Positions 45,316 to 56,462 of a stretch of DNA of 64,000 nt are shown in pieces. This DNA is from Symbiodinium natans (Eukaryota; Sar; Dinophyceae; Suessiales; Symbiodiniaceae): NCBI GenBank assembly GCA_905221605.1, contig CAJNDS010000269.1:618767-682766 (forward strand), read 5' to 3'. Position 1 is the first letter of the stretch. Each line of letters begins with the position of its first letter. Both the position numbers and the translations under genes were made by a program. Below the pieces are notes generated by a model. That model had not been told where the DNA came from. It saw nothing but the letters and a program-made list of their open reading frames with translations, and did no database searches.

Positions 45316-45708
45316 TTGTTCTCTCCGCCTGAAGCCCTAAAGCCTACAAAGAGGAGAGCGAATATTCTGCATCTCCAGGATTTAGATGATACGTCTCTTG
45401 CACAAAGTGGGATGGTTCATGGTAGTAGATGGGGCAGTGTTGATGACTCTGCCGTCTCACCTCAAAGGCGACATGGCAGCCTGAAGACCTGGCTGCTGCA
45501 GGAAGCCTTTGTGAAGTCTTTGTAGGAAATTTTGCCAGGAGCGGAGGGGTCCGGCGTTGTGGTCGCGCTGCCTGAAAACTCAGGCGCCCGCGATATGGAC
45601 CCGCCCTCCTGGCGGCATAAGTCATCCAAAGCAGTTCGATGGCTGATGGGAGAAGCTTCACAGCAAAAGGCCAGGCCCATGCGGCCAGTCATACAGGAGC
45701 CTGCATGA
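45316..45708 (+). pseudogene. Open region with one in-frame stop, unassigned
   Basis: After ACTCAG the frame runs 69 codons (containing ILHLQDLDDTSLAQSGMVHG and SLKTWLLQEAFVKSL), hits TAG at 45523, and continues in the same frame for 60 codons (VVVALPENSGARDMDPPSW, then VRWLMGEASQQKARPM) to TGA at 45706. Both halves look protein-like. A GT...AG of only 22 bases spans the stop, too short for a normal intron. It may be two exons, a broken gene or a sequence error. The family is unknown. Confidence 0.35.
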
Positions 45709-45799
45709 GTGCCAAGGTTATCCACTTGCAATCCCTATATTTTGCAAGCAGAGCAAAAACCCAATAATTCACCCTAAGCCCTAAAGCCCTAAACCCTAA

Positions 45800-45881
45800 A
45801 TGCAGCCAGGCTCGACCCCGGAATCGCAGCAACCATCCATGAGCCACTTCATGGAGCTCAACGTGCTGGAGGCGCTTGTGG
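45800..45881 (+). CDS. SPX gene exon 1 (as traced)
   Basis: From ATG at 45800 the frame reads MSHFMELNVLEALV near its end and stops at a GTGG|GTTTGTC donor, leaving phase 1. Whether 45800 is the real start or only an ATG overlapping an acceptor (AATGCAG) is open. Confidence 0.45.
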
Positions 45882-47692
45882 GTTTGTCTAGGGTTTAGGG
45901 TTTGGGGTTTGGGGTTTACGGAAGGTGAGCTAGGTTTGTAATTTGAGGGCTTCAGGGACAAGGGCGTAGCGCAATGTAACCCTGCAACGTTAGGCTTGGC
46001 ACTAGAATTTAGGACAACATCCACTTGCTCATATTGGAAATTCTTGGGCGGCACAAGACCTCTGCGCGACCCAAACTGCTAAACCCTAAATCCTAAACCC
46101 TAAACCCTAAACCCTAGAGAGTCCCCTGGAGGCGCTGGGGCGCATGGCCGAAGGCATTTACCGCCTGCGTGGCTACGCCGAACTCAACCATGCTGCAGTG
46201 TGCGCCCTCCCCTAAGGGTCGGGTTTAGGGTTTAGGGTTTAGGGTTTAGGGTTTAGGGTTTAGGGTTTAGGGTTTAGGGTTTAGGGTTTAGGGTTTAGGG
46301 ACATCGTGCATATTTGGGCCCTAAGGCCGCTGTGTAGGAAGAGCTCTAAGGCACCCTAAACCCTAAACCCTACACCGGTACATGGACCCTCTGGGCTCTG
46401 CTTGAGGGTTTAAGGTCCAGAGTTCAGGGAGTCCAGCAGGGTTCATAAGGTTCTTGGGATCGTATGAGAATACAGGGGCTTACATGTTGAGGGTTGAGGG
46501 TTGACGGGTTACTCAAAAAAGGCCGACAATTTAGGAAAGTTCCCCGTGTGTATGTACACTTGTTAGCCTAAACCCGACACCCTAAACCCAAAACCCTAAA
46601 CCCTAAACCCTAAACAGCCCATTGTTTGGATGCTGGGTTCCCTTCTAGAAGTGAGAAACCCCCAAGAGGTTACTCGGAGGTTAAAGCCTGTAGAGCCTAC
46701 ACCCTAACTAAACCCTAAAACAAAAAAGTGTACCCAAATATGGTTACTGGGCTACCAAGTCAACAGCTGGCATGTCAACGAGAGCTTGGAAATCCGTTGA
46801 GCCGAAACACCAATGACCATAAACGAACCCTTGAATAACACCATATAAGCCCTATAGGCAAAACCCCAAACCCTAAAACCCGCCCCAAACCCTAGACCCC
46901 AAACCCTAAACCCCAGACCCTAAACCCTAAACCCTAAACCCTAAACCCCTAAACCCCTCAAACCCCTCAAACCCTAAGCCCTAATCCCCAAACCCGAAGT
47001 CCCTCGCACGGGAGGTTCAAGATCCTGCGCAAGCACGACAAGATACTGAAGCGAGAGGATGGCGTGGCCCAGGTATACCCGTCCTTGGTCGAGGCTGGGA
47101 CAATTGCGGGGTTCAGGGTTTAGGGTTTAGGATTAAGGGTTTAGGGTTTAGGGTTTGGGGTTTAGGGTTTAGGGTTCAGGGTTCAGGGTATAGGGTTTAG
47201 TGTTTAGGGTTTAGGGTTATGTATCTAGCTACAGGTTGCTTTGACAATGCCGTGAAGACGCGGAGGTTCATTGGCACTTATACGCGGGATTCAGGATGTA
47301 GGGTTTAGGGTTCAGGGGACGCTTTAAGTGACGTTAGCACTACTAGTAGTTTTGATCATGATCAGGTAAGACCCAGGTACAACTACAATATCCTACCCTA
47401 CTTACTCATAAGTACTCATGAGCCTCAAAAATGCTCAAAGAAGCGCCTTGCGATATCCTGGGTTTAGGGTTTAGTGTTTGGGAGCTGGGACGTCCTCAAG
47501 CCCTAAACCCCAAACCCCAAACCCTAAACCCTAACCCCTAACCCCTAAACCCTAAACCCTAAACCCTGAACCCTAAACCCTAAACCCTAAACCCTAAACC
47601 CTAAACCCTAAACCCTGCCAGAATACAATCTTCGCCGACATGTCCGGCTTCGAAGCCCTCGACGCCAGTGTTCGAGAGGCGCAACCAGCGTT
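45800..47692 (+). CDS. SPX-domain protein (partial gene span)
   Basis: Four exons, 45800-45881, 46121-46199, 47015-47072 and 47622-47692, join with matching phases at every junction. Joined, they give a piece ending in the hallmark of SPX domains. SPX domains bind inositol pyrophosphates and sense phosphate status, and occur in polyphosphate polymerases, phosphate exporters and transporters. Exons 2 and 3 carry it most clearly. The upstream start and the rest of the protein are not established. Hydrophobic exons further right could be its membrane part, but that is inference. Confidence 0.65.
46121..46199 (+). CDS. SPX gene exon 2
   Basis: Between TAGAGAG|T and GCAGT|GTGCGC the frame reads GRMAEGIYRLRGYAELNHAA. 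The Y..L..YaeLN motif is the helix before the SPX signature. Incoming and outgoing phases fit exons 1 and 3. Confidence 0.7.
47015..47072 (+). CDS. SPX gene exon 3, SPX signature
   Basis: Between CGGGAG|G and GCCCAG|GTATAC it reads FKILRKHDKILKREDGVAQ. FxKILKKHDK is the defining lysine-rich SPX motif that contacts inositol polyphosphates. Spliced to exon 2, the spacing from LN to KIL equals that of known SPX proteins. Confidence 0.78.
47622..47692 (+). CDS. SPX gene exon 4
   Basis: Between CTGCCAG and GCGTT|GTAAGG the frame NTIFADMSGFEALDASVREA continues in phase from exon 3. It has no diagnostic motif, but fits the helix that follows the signature. Confidence 0.5.
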
Positions 47693-48162
47693 GTAAGGAA
47701 GCCAGGAGGGCTTAGGGTTTTAGGGTTTAGGGTTTAGGGTTTTAGGGTTTAGGGTTTCAGGGTTTTGGGGTTCAGGATTTTGGGGGTTTTGGGGTTTGGG
47801 TTTGGGGTTTAGGGTTTGGGGTTTAAGTTGTAGCCTCTGATAATACGGATCCTTGCATTTTGGAGGCGCCATTACTGGAGGACCCCAGGCCTTAAACAGC
47901 AAAAACCCAGGCCAAATGGCCCAAGAGGACCCCGATCAGAGGAACAACCATCTTGCTGCAGGAATGGGGGAAGTGAGGAAAGCAGGAACGGCCGGTTCAG
48001 GGTTTAGGGTCTAGGGTTTGGGGGTAAAACCGGCTTTCTGCAACTCTAGCTTTAAAAATGCTTCGATCTCAGATGCCTAAACCCTAAGAAGCCCTTGAAA
48101 TTCCTAAACGCTGAACCTGCGGATCCTTCTTTTTTTTTTTTTGGGGGGGGGGGGTGGGCAAG

Positions 48163-48234
48163 AGTCACTGGCGAAGCGAAGAGGCCTTCCAGCATCGATC
48201 TGCATCCGCAGAGCCTGGGATTTCTCCCGAGGCA
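48163..48234 (+). CDS. Candidate exon, unassigned
   Basis: A region after GGCAAG and before GGCAGG|GTGTAGGG is open in two frames. It could follow exon 4 of the SPX gene, but neither frame is distinctive. Confidence 0.3.
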
Positions 48235-48808
48235 GGGTGTAGGGTTTCGGGTTTTAGGGGTTTAGGGTTTCGGGTTTTAGGTTAATTCGGGTTTCGGGTT
48301 TTAGGGTTTTAGGGTTTTAGGGTTTAGGGCTTCTGCTTGTTTGTTTCAAGTTGCACTTAAAATGGAGCGGACGAGCGCATTGCGAGGTGCTAGCAGGGTG
48401 TCCAGGTGTCTCACATCTTCAACTCCGATTCGATCCACCTGCGCACGTCCGCACGTTCAAGTCGTCTTACGGTCATGGGCAGACACTAGAGTCACTAAAC
48501 CCCAAGGCCCTCAACCCTCAGGCCTTAAAGCCCTAAAAAGGCTCTTGCTGAATGCCCGAAAGGGGGCAAGATCCGAAAACCTGCAAGTTCTAGACTTTTT
48601 GAAAGCTTTATGCATACACAAATACGTACTCTATAATATACATATATATATATACACACTCACAAACATATGTACACACACAAATAATTACAAGTACTCT
48701 GCATATATCTATATATATATATGTATCTATAGAGCGAGGGGTGTATACGTACAAGTTGTATCTAGATTTTTATGACGCATTCCATTCCTTCATCTCGCCG
48801 AAGCCGCC

Positions 48809-49333
48809 ATGGACGTCGCCCCTGTGCGGCCTTTGCAGCGCCCGCGGGAAAGCCCTCTCCCGGGCGCCGGGGCGCCCCCGCCGTGGGCACCCCGGGGATT
48901 TGAGCGATTCCACTTTGGGCTGTTTGCATCTGCATCCCACCCGGGCCTGCTTTCCTCCTTCTCCGGCGCCTTAGCCCTGGTCCTGGCGAGGAAGCCACGG
49001 AGGGCGCCCTGCACATCCTGGGCAGGCGGAACAGGGTCCGTAGATGTCAGAAGCAGGACAAGCGTGCGAGGGCGAAGGCACCGCACGGCCCGTGCCGCAC
49101 GCTCTGTGAGCGTGGTGGTGGAGAAGTCGGTGAGGCAGGAGCTGCCGAAGTGCGACGCGCGGTGGATGGAGCAGCTACTGCAAGCCAGGGCAGCGGAAGT
49201 CCTCTTCAATGGCGTGGAGCGGACGGAGCCAGCAGCTGAAGACCTGATCTACCTGTACTTTCCGTCTTTGGATGTCGGCCCTTACAGCACCCAGGTGCCT
49301 CCGCCAGCAGTTCTGGACATCGTTTTGCTGTAG
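48809..49333 (+). CDS. Intronless hypothetical protein, 174 residues
   Basis: ATG 48809 sits in a perfect GCCGCCATGG context. The first 40 residues are Pro/Arg-rich. A moderately hydrophobic stretch, LFASASHPGLLSSFSGALAL, follows at about 39-58, then an Arg/Ser/Thr-rich part (about 62-95), which together look like a targeting leader. The rest (VVVEKSVRQELPKCDARWM, then EQLLQARAAEVLFNGV) has normal protein composition and ends in LDIVLL. Base composition is GC-rich, unlike its flanks. I do not recognise the family. A minus-strand frame over the same DNA is a shadow. Confidence 0.55.
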   Translation: MDVAPVRPLQRPRESPLPGAGAPPPWAPRGFERFHFGLFASASHPGLLSSFSGALALVLARKPRRAPCTSWAGGTGSVDVRSRTSVRGRRHRTARAARSVSVVVEKSVRQELPKCDARWMEQLLQARAAEVLFNGVERTEPAAEDLIYLYFPSLDVGPYSTQVPPPAVLDIVLL

Positions 49334-49574
49334 CACCAGGCAGGCCCCTGGGATATTCTGTATTTACCCTTCTGGGTTTGAAGAGGATCATATTTTGGAG
49401 TATTTTTCAGTGGGTTAAAGGTCCAACCTAGTTCTTCCATTCCAGCCAGCCCCACGCATCGTCGAGCTACTTCAAACCACTTGGCACCTCTTCCAATCAC
49501 GCAAGGTTTAGATACTCGCCGCTAGACTAACTGCCACAACTACCCTAAACCTTCAACCCTAAACCCTAAAGCCC

Positions 49575-49685
49575 TAATATAGGGGCCAGAATAATTTCTA
49601 GCAGTATTCCCGTATGGTTCCTTTACAAATATTCCAGAAGAACCCCCAAAACCCTATCCTAGTTATTCAGGCTCCTAGAATACAC
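49575..49685. repeat. Inverted-repeat element family 'AGGGGCCtGAATAAT', fourth copy
   Basis: The paired ends here are clear: AGGGGCCAGAATAATTTC against CTAGTTATTCAGGCTCCT. Inside are TATTCCCGTATGGTTCCTTT and AATATTCC modules in the opposite sense to the 54.9 kb copy. Confidence 0.6.
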
Positions 49686-49694
49686 CCGGCCCAG

Positions 49695-49765
49695 GTGCGC
49701 ATGACCTGCCGCATCAACCTCAAGCCACAGCGGGCTGAGGTGCAGGCCGGGCGAGATGCGTGTGG
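49695..49765 (+). CDS. Candidate exon, unassigned
   Basis: Between GCCCAG|G and GTGTGG|GTTGGGG it reads VRMTCRINLKPQRAEVQAGR. It has good splice signals. No family is recognised. Confidence 0.45.
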
Positions 49766-49777
49766 GTTGGGGTACTT

Positions 49778-49860
49778 GGAGGCTCATTAAGTTCTTAGAA
49801 GTAGGTCCAAAAGTAGGGCACATTTAGTTTGTTTTTTTGTATTTGAGGTACTTCTAACCC
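49778..49860. repeat. Inverted-repeat element family 'CTTGGAGGTTCATGGGTAC', third copy
   Basis: TACTTGGAGGCTCATTAAGT on the left and TATTTGAGGTACTTC on the right. The right end is less well conserved than in the 41 kb copy. Confidence 0.4.
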
Positions 49861-50089
49861 TCATATCAGTACAACCTAAAGCCCCCAAACCCCAAACGCT
49901 AAACCTAAGCCCCCGATGAAACTCCAGGCAAGGCTCAAGACCTCAAAAGGGTTCAGGGGTTAGAGTTCGGGGTTTAGGGTTTAGGGTTTAGGGTTAGGGT
50001 TTAGGGTTTAGGGTTTAGGGTTTAGGGTTTAGGGTTTAGGGTTTAGAGCTTACCCCTCAAAGCTATAAAGGACCTGCAAATGCTGCGAG

Positions 50090-50175
50090 GTCTTGGAAAT
50101 CAACCCCGGCCTACGCGACAAGCGCACGGGCGACGTCGAGTACCAGAAGGCGCGCCGGACGAGTTTTCCGTGCCT
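50090..50175 (+). CDS. Candidate exon, unassigned
   Basis: After GCTGCGAG|G it reads VLEINPGLRDKRTGDVEYQK and runs to a CTTAGGGTTTCGGG array. It is strongly hydrophilic and protein-like. The family is unknown. Confidence 0.45.
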
Positions 50176-51630
50176 TAGGGTTTCGGGTGAAGAGTGTTTA
50201 TAGGGTTTAGGGCTGGGTTTCGGGTGAAGAGGGTTTAGGGTTTAGGGCTTATAGGGTTTCGGGTGAAGAGGGTTTAGGGTTTAGGGCTTAGGGTTTAGGG
50301 GTTTCGGGTGAGCCCAGGCCAATGTGGGTAGTTCTCTAAATTAGGGTCCCCTTTTTGGGTCCTAAATTTTGAACACAGCACCTCATAAAGCGGACCCCCA
50401 AAGGGACCCGAACTTTTGCAAACCACCCATTGGAGAAGACCTACTCAGAAGGTTATGACTTTCAAGTGCTGCTGAGGATTTGGACAAGCTGCTCGAGGCC
50501 AACGCTGAGGCAGGAGCTGCATTGTAGTCAGAATATCTTACTGTATAGTACACAACGCATAATATGATATTGCACTGTATGGTCTCATATTTGTGTTTTG
50601 TATATGTATACGTAAGTAAATCAACAAATTTGTGGAGTCCGTCGCGGCTTTGAAAGGGAGCTGTTGCCAGAAACATGCTGCGGCTAGCATGTGGTCCGCT
50701 GATCTTGCACCGGTGGCTGTGCGTTGCTTGAAGAAGGGTCCATGGAAGGGTTTAGGGTTTGGGGTTTAGGGTTTAGGGTTTAGGGTTGCAGCTGCGGGTC
50801 TTGGTGGCCAGATAGTGCTCCGCTGGCAAGATGATCCGCGCTCGAACGGCCTGCGGATCGTGCAGCAGGCCCTGGGAATATACCCCTAAACCCTAAACCC
50901 TAAACCCTGAACCCTGAACCCTAAACCCTAAACCGTTCGCTGAGCTGCTGACAATGCGGATATGATGCCTTCGGCTGACGTCGCTAGGCTCTCCAGCGCT
51001 TCAAGTACTACCTGCAGCGGCCTTTGTGTTCAGCTGCTGATGAAATGCGAACCTGCACCAACTCTTCTCGCGTGAACCTATTAACCCCGCTGAGCCCTAC
51101 ACCCTAAACCCTAAACCCCAAACCCCAAACCCTAAACCAACCCCAAAGACCTGTGCTGAGGCCTGGCTGGTTTCCAGTGCCAGATTCGGTGACAGAAGCT
51201 GTGCTGAGGTGTGCCGAGAATTCCTGAAGAGATCTGAGGTTTAGGGTTTAGGGTTTAGGGTTTAGGTTTTAAGGTTTAGGCAAAGGGCTTCTGCGAGGAC
51301 TCTAGTCCTTTGCAGGAGAGACTTTGCGTGCCAGTATTCTGAGGAATACCCATGTATGCGAGTTCTGTAGGATCCGCTGAGGGGCCTCAGCATATGTACT
51401 TGGTTGGGGCTTAGTGGGATTCTACCTTGGACCCTTAAAGTTGTACCCTTGGGTTTGGTGACCCCTTTCAAATCAAAGATCCTCTAAGGGAATATGCGGG
51501 CCATACTCGGAGTACATTATGGGAAGCCTTTAGGGGTACGACATTAGGGGAAACCCTAAGCCCCAAACCCTAAGCTTTAAACCGGCTTCGCGTTTAGGGT
51601 TTGCTGTTTAGCGGGTTCTTGCAGTGGCAG

Positions 51631-51690
51631 GACCTTCATCACCAGCGCCATCAACGCCGGCCAGGTTGAAGTGTTCAGGCATCACGGATC
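51631..51690 (+). CDS. Candidate exon, unassigned
   Basis: After GTGGCAG|G it reads TFITSAINAGQVEVFRHHGS. The next codon is TAG, so the donor lies shortly before it. The product is unknown. Confidence 0.4.
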
Positions 51691-52310
51691 TTAGGTCTGC
51701 TTGGGCTCTCCCATTGTTGACGTGTGCATCAGGGCCCTTCAGCAAGAAGCAGCGGCAGTTGCCTCAGAGCGAGTGAGGACGTAGACAGGCCAGTCACTGC
51801 CTTTGTTCGGGATCTCGCCGCGAAAGGCCCAGCGGCGGGTGTGAAGTCGACCTGACCGTGGCAGCAGGGGTTTAGGGTTTAGGGTTTCGTAATCGTAGTG
51901 CCCCACGAGTGCGTCGCAAGGCGACCCTCGAAGTGTGCGGGCTTTCTTTGCTTGCCAAAGGCGCGAAGTAGATATCGGCGCAAAGCACGCCGTCTAGGAC
52001 ATCCTCAGCCCCAATTTTCCAGCTTCGAAGTGGGCTCAGAACAAAGACTGCTGGCAAGTGACGCAAAAGGTCGTTGCTGGGCCCATGCGCCCCTAAGCCC
52101 TAAACCCCTAAACCCTAAAAAAAACCCTAAACCCGAGGGGGCTAGTTCTTGAGCAATTACATGATATCTAGCTGAAGTCCGTCTAGGATGCGGAAGAAGC
52201 AGGCAAAAGCCTAGATACTGTAAACCCTATATAAGGTCCCCCCCCCTCTTCAAGCCGAATGAGCCCTTAAGACCTCCAGCAAAATACAGAATCACCGGAG
52301 GGCTGAAGAC

Positions 52311-52424
52311 CCTAAACCCTAAACCCTAAACCCTAAACCCTAAACCTTAAACCCTAAACCCTAAACCCTAAACCCTAAACCCTAAACCCTAAACCCTAAA
52401 CCCTAAACCCTAAACCCTAAACCC
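52311..52424. repeat. Long CCCTAAA array
   Basis: About sixteen units with a single TTAAACC variant make up this interstitial telomeric array. Confidence 0.95.
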
Positions 52425-52844
52425 TGCACTGGCAGGTTGCTCTTTTGGCAGCAGGCTCGTGTCTCAGAGGGCAGAGGACTTACATCCCACCCTTCAACGA
52501 TTTTTTATAGGCAATGCTGGTTTCGAGTTGAGGGTTTTGGGGATTTAGGATTGATGAGGGTTTAGGGTTTAGGGTTTAGGGTTTAGGGTTTAGGGCTTAA
52601 GAACGCCCCTTCAGGGGTTCACATGCAACCCATGAGCAACGGGTGCCGGACTGGGACGTCAGGCTCAGTGCGTACGAAACCTGCCAAGAGTCTAAGAAAA
52701 CATGTATACATATAAATCATATAAATACATATATATATATATGCATATCTTTCTATCCTAGGCTGTAAGCCCTGCACCCTAAACCCTAAGCCCTGTCTCT
52801 CTACCGAGGGTCAGGGTGTAGGGGGCTCTCCGTCCTCCTCGCAG

Positions 52845-52927
52845 CAGCAAGAGACCCAGAGACCAGGCCTCGGGAAGCGCTCCGCCACGACGGCCGGCCT
52901 GCAGGCACCCCGAAGCCCCACAACAAC
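52845..52927 (+). CDS. Candidate exon, unassigned
   Basis: Between CTCGCAG and ACAAC|GTTTAGGG one frame reads QETQRPGLGKRSATTAGLQA. The right boundary is another telomeric-repeat donor. The composition suggests a disordered linker. Confidence 0.4.
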
Positions 52928-54010
52928 GTTTAGGGTTTAGGGTTTAGGGTTTAGGGTTTAGGGTTTAAGGTTACGGTTTACGGTTTAGGGTTTAGGCGCT
53001 ACAAAAACCGAAAAAAGAAACGTGTAAACCCTGCAAGAACCCTGCAAAATTTGAACACACCGCATAAACCCCTACCAAAGCCGTATGTTCCTTATCAACC
53101 CTCATCCAGCGGGTAGTTGCATTCTCCCTAAACATGGTGCCTGAGCTTCCCTAAGTGGTCGTTCCATGGTCCCTACCTTCGGAATGTGGGCCCTTGGGGT
53201 CTGCCGAGGGTAGATAAGGGGCGGAGCGAGGGCTCCCCAGGGAAATTTTTCTGGAACTCAAGTTTGAAGGTTGCTGCCTGGGGGAGTCATAGGCCGAAGG
53301 GCCCTTCTATCGTATCCAAGCAAGAGGTGCTCTTCTGAGGGTGAAGCGAAGGTTTCCCTTTTGGATATTCTAGGCCGAAGGGCCTTGCATCAAAGTTTTA
53401 CGATTTCTTGGGAAATCGAGTTTACGTTCTCATCTGGACTAGGTCTCAGGGTTTAGGGTTTAGGGGTTTAGGGTTTAGGGTTTAGGGTTTTTTGACTCCA
53501 TGAGAGCTGCGAACCCCAGCCGTGCAAACCCTTGATCACTAATCCGCACGGCCTTCTAAACTCGTATCAGCCCTTAGGGTTTAGGGTTTAGGGTTTTTAA
53601 GCTGTTCTGGTCCTGTATGATACATCTCAGGAAAGTCAACATACACAAGTCTAAACCTTTGAGCCACTTCAATAGCCTGACCTGAATATCCTTAAACCCT
53701 AAGTCCTAAAGACAAAACCTAAACTCCTCATTCCAGAACTCCATAAACCCTAACCCAAACCCCTAAACCCAGAATTCCAAAACCCTCTCACCCTGAACCC
53801 TAGAACCCCTAATTCCAAAACCAAAACCTTATACCCTGAACCCTAAACCCCAAAACCCCTAAGCCCTGCAGACGCTACCCTGAACCCTATACCCTGAGCC
53901 CTACACCCTAAAGCCTAAACCCTAAACCCAAAACCGTAAACTCTAAACCCTAAACCATAAACCCTAAACCCTAAACCCTACACCCACCTTGAAATGCGTC
54001 TCCTTGCCAG

Positions 54011-54070
54011 GGCCCAGCCTTGCGAGCCGAGCGGCTCCTCTTCTTTTACATGGGGCCACGGCCCTGGTCA
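54011..54070 (+). CDS. Candidate exon with AER-LLFFY segment
   Basis: Between TTGCCAG|G and GTCA|GTGTTTAGGG there are exactly 20 codons, containing LRAERLLFFYMGPRPW. It faintly resembles the ANERTFL start of the DUF202 membrane segment found at the end of SPX-VTC proteins. Given the SPX exons upstream this is worth noting but not proven. Confidence 0.35.
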
Positions 54071-54275
54071 GTGTTTAGGGTTTAGGGTTCAGGGTTTAGG
54101 GTTTAGGGTTCAGGGTTTAGGGTTTAGGGCTCAGGGTTTCGGCTTTATGGGGGTTTAGTGTCTAGGGCTTAGGGCTCAGGGTTTAGGGTTTCAGGTTTTG
54201 CACTGGGAACAAGTTCCGATTCAGGGCTGCCCGAATCCCTCCGGCCTCCTGTGAGCGCGCGCGCGCGCCCCTCAG

Positions 54276-54330
54276 GCTGTCCGTGGCGCTGGTCCTGTCG
54301 ATCATCGTGCTGATGGCGCTGCCTGCCAAG
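54276..54330 (+). CDS. Transmembrane exon
   Basis: After CCTCAG|G it reads LSVALVLSIIVLMALPAKV up to CCAAG|GTCCGG. It is a clear membrane-spanning helix. The host protein is not identified; a membrane protein with an SPX domain is one option. Just left of it is a (GC)6 run at 54258-54268. Confidence 0.6.
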
Positions 54331-54834
54331 GTCCGGAGCTTTAGCCCTGCAAAACCCAAAAGCCTAAACCCCAAAAACCCATCAACTTCAGGGCCTTGTG
54401 AATTTTGAAGGGCCCATGGAGAGATTTTGGGGGCAAGCTACAAGACAAATAGGGTACTGCGTTGTCAGGCAGCTTCAACCCCTGAACACTTTATCCTGAA
54501 CCCCCCAACTTGTAGGATAAGTAAAAGGGAACCCCTTCTTAACCCTCTCTCGGCTCTCCTAAACAGGGACCTAGTTCGGAGGGTCTATATCCCCAAGGGT
54601 CCCCCTAGTCCTATCCCCTACCAACAAACAGCTTAGGGTTTGGCGCGTAGGGGTTTTCGGTTTCCTTGGATCCTAGATGGCCCATTGCCAAGGACCCCGC
54701 TACTTTCTCGAAGAACTATTTCCTCTGCAGCTTTCCGGTGTGCTGCCGGCGGGCATTTACGGGAATGCCCCCGCGATCTCACCAAAGAAACCGGGGGCTG
54801 TCCGCGGACCATCCTAGTAAGTAGGGTTAGGAGC

Positions 54835-55005
54835 TATAGGCACCTTCGTAAGGTACTAGAGGGGCCGGCATCATTAGAATAGGATTTTTATTATTATTTA
54901 TTTGTTTTTTTTTTTTTTTTGGGGGGGGGGGGGGGGCGGGGTATTGTAGTATATCCATAAAGCGACCATAAGGGAATACTATTAGGAATTATTCCGACCC
55001 CTGGA
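54835..55005. repeat. Inverted-repeat element family 'AGGGGCCtGAATAAT', fifth copy
   Basis: It shares 'TTTTTGGGGGGGG', 'ATATCCATAAAGcGACCATA' and 'ATTCCGACCCC' with the 33.2 kb copy, including the adjacent T and G runs. Confidence 0.55.
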
Positions 55006-55881
55006 TTAACTATGTATCCTGCTTTCAGCCCTACCTATCACTCTACCTGAGAAAGTATAAATATGTGCCCTAAACCCTAAACCCTAAACCGTGCGCGGCT
55101 CCATTGTTGTGAACGGGCTGCCAGGTTTCGAGTTTGCCTCAGTCTCGTCTTGGTTATCGTCGGCATGGCCACCGTGGCCCGGGTGTGTCTAACACTCAGT
55201 GTGCTTCACGTGTCCGTGCAAGTAGGGTTGCAAGTAAAGTAGTTCTAAGCTTGTTTAGGCTACTTACAACCCCGCTTACAAGTGCCATGAACATCCAAGC
55301 GAGTTGGTGAAAGATGCGTGCGCTTGTTGGCTTTGGTGGCTTGCGTTCTGCGACTCTTCTGTGACAGGCATGTAAACTGTAGTGCTGACACCTGTAGAGT
55401 GTAGAGTGTAAACAGATGTGCAGGCCAGTGCAGGCACATAGAGACACGCGCAGGCTGCAATTCCTGCCGTCGCAGAATCAGGTGGAACTCACACACGCAA
55501 TGCTGGTCCGAGGTGAGGACAACTTTGTGAATCACTTGCCCCTGGCTGAGCAATGGACCATATCCGCAGCCGATGATTTAAGACCCGGATGTCAAGTCGT
55601 ACGAAGTTTAGGGTTTAGGGTTTAGGGTTTTAGGGTTTAGGGCAGCTGCTTGCCCAGTTTCATCTTGACCATCGACCCACGATGTCGGATTAGCCTCGGG
55701 CCCAGGGGCAGCAAGCGGGTAGAGTGGGAGGTCGCGTCTCAGAAAGAACCCTGAGCCCTATCTGCCCCATAAACCCTCAACTCTGAAGGAATCTGATGCC
55801 TCTACATGTTTTGGCATGTTTTGGCTGGACCGTAAACCCCAAACCCTAAACCCTAAACCCTAAACTTAAACCCTCTTTAAG

Positions 55882-55950
55882 GCCCCAACTTCCTCTTCAC
55901 CTGGGCCATGCTGCTGAGCTCCGCGTGGCAGTTCGGCCTGACTTGGAGGG
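55882..55950 (+). CDS. Membrane-type candidate exon
   Basis: After TTTAAG|G it reads NFLFTWAMLLSSAWQFGLTW, aromatic and hydrophobic like a transporter helix, and ends at TGGAGG|GCTCTC, a possible GC donor. Confidence 0.5.
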
Positions 55951-56194
55951 CTCTCGCATGGTTTTTTTGTCGGGGCTGAGAGGGGCCTTCACGGTTTAGG
56001 GTTTAGGGTTTAGGCGGTTTAGGGTTTAGGGTTTAGGGTTGAGGGGCTAGGGTGACCCCCCCCCCCCCCTTCTGGGCCGGTCCAGGGGGGGCTCAAGTGG
56101 CATGATATGGGGGCTTATTGGTCTTATGAGGCGGATGATGGCCTTATCAGGCTCCTGGAACGTCTTCAGGGTCTTGGGATGGACGACAAGGATT

Positions 56195-56300
56195 CTTTGT
56201 GGTACTTTACTGTAATTTTAGATCCTTACCTTTTTTGGGTTTATTGGGTTTCTTATTCAGGCAGCTAAAAGTTTAATTTATAGCTACCCTCCTGAGTGCA
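56195..56300. repeat. Inverted-repeat element family 'GCAGCTAAAAGT', second copy
   Basis: TGTGGTACTTTACTGTAATT and 'CAGGCAGCTAAAAGTTTAAT' are shared with 28430-28605. This copy lacks the internal telomeric array, which supports a later expansion in the other one. Confidence 0.55.
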
Positions 56301-56462
56301 GCCAAGGATTGTTGTTTGGTTTTGGGAGGCCCCAAACCCTAAACCGTGAACCCTGACGCCCGGGCCGCCTCATGCTCACTGTGGGCTACTTCGGCTATAG
56401 GTAGTGTACCCATAGCTGACAATTGGTTGTAACCTTGCTCTACAACCCTAAACCCTAAACTC

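Noticed and set aside
49695-50175. Exons VRMTCRINLKP and VLEINPGLRDK as the polyphosphate-polymerase (VTC) domain of the SPX gene.
   Set aside because: Tempting by position but no catalytic Lys/Arg motif of the VTC tunnel can be identified; left unassigned.
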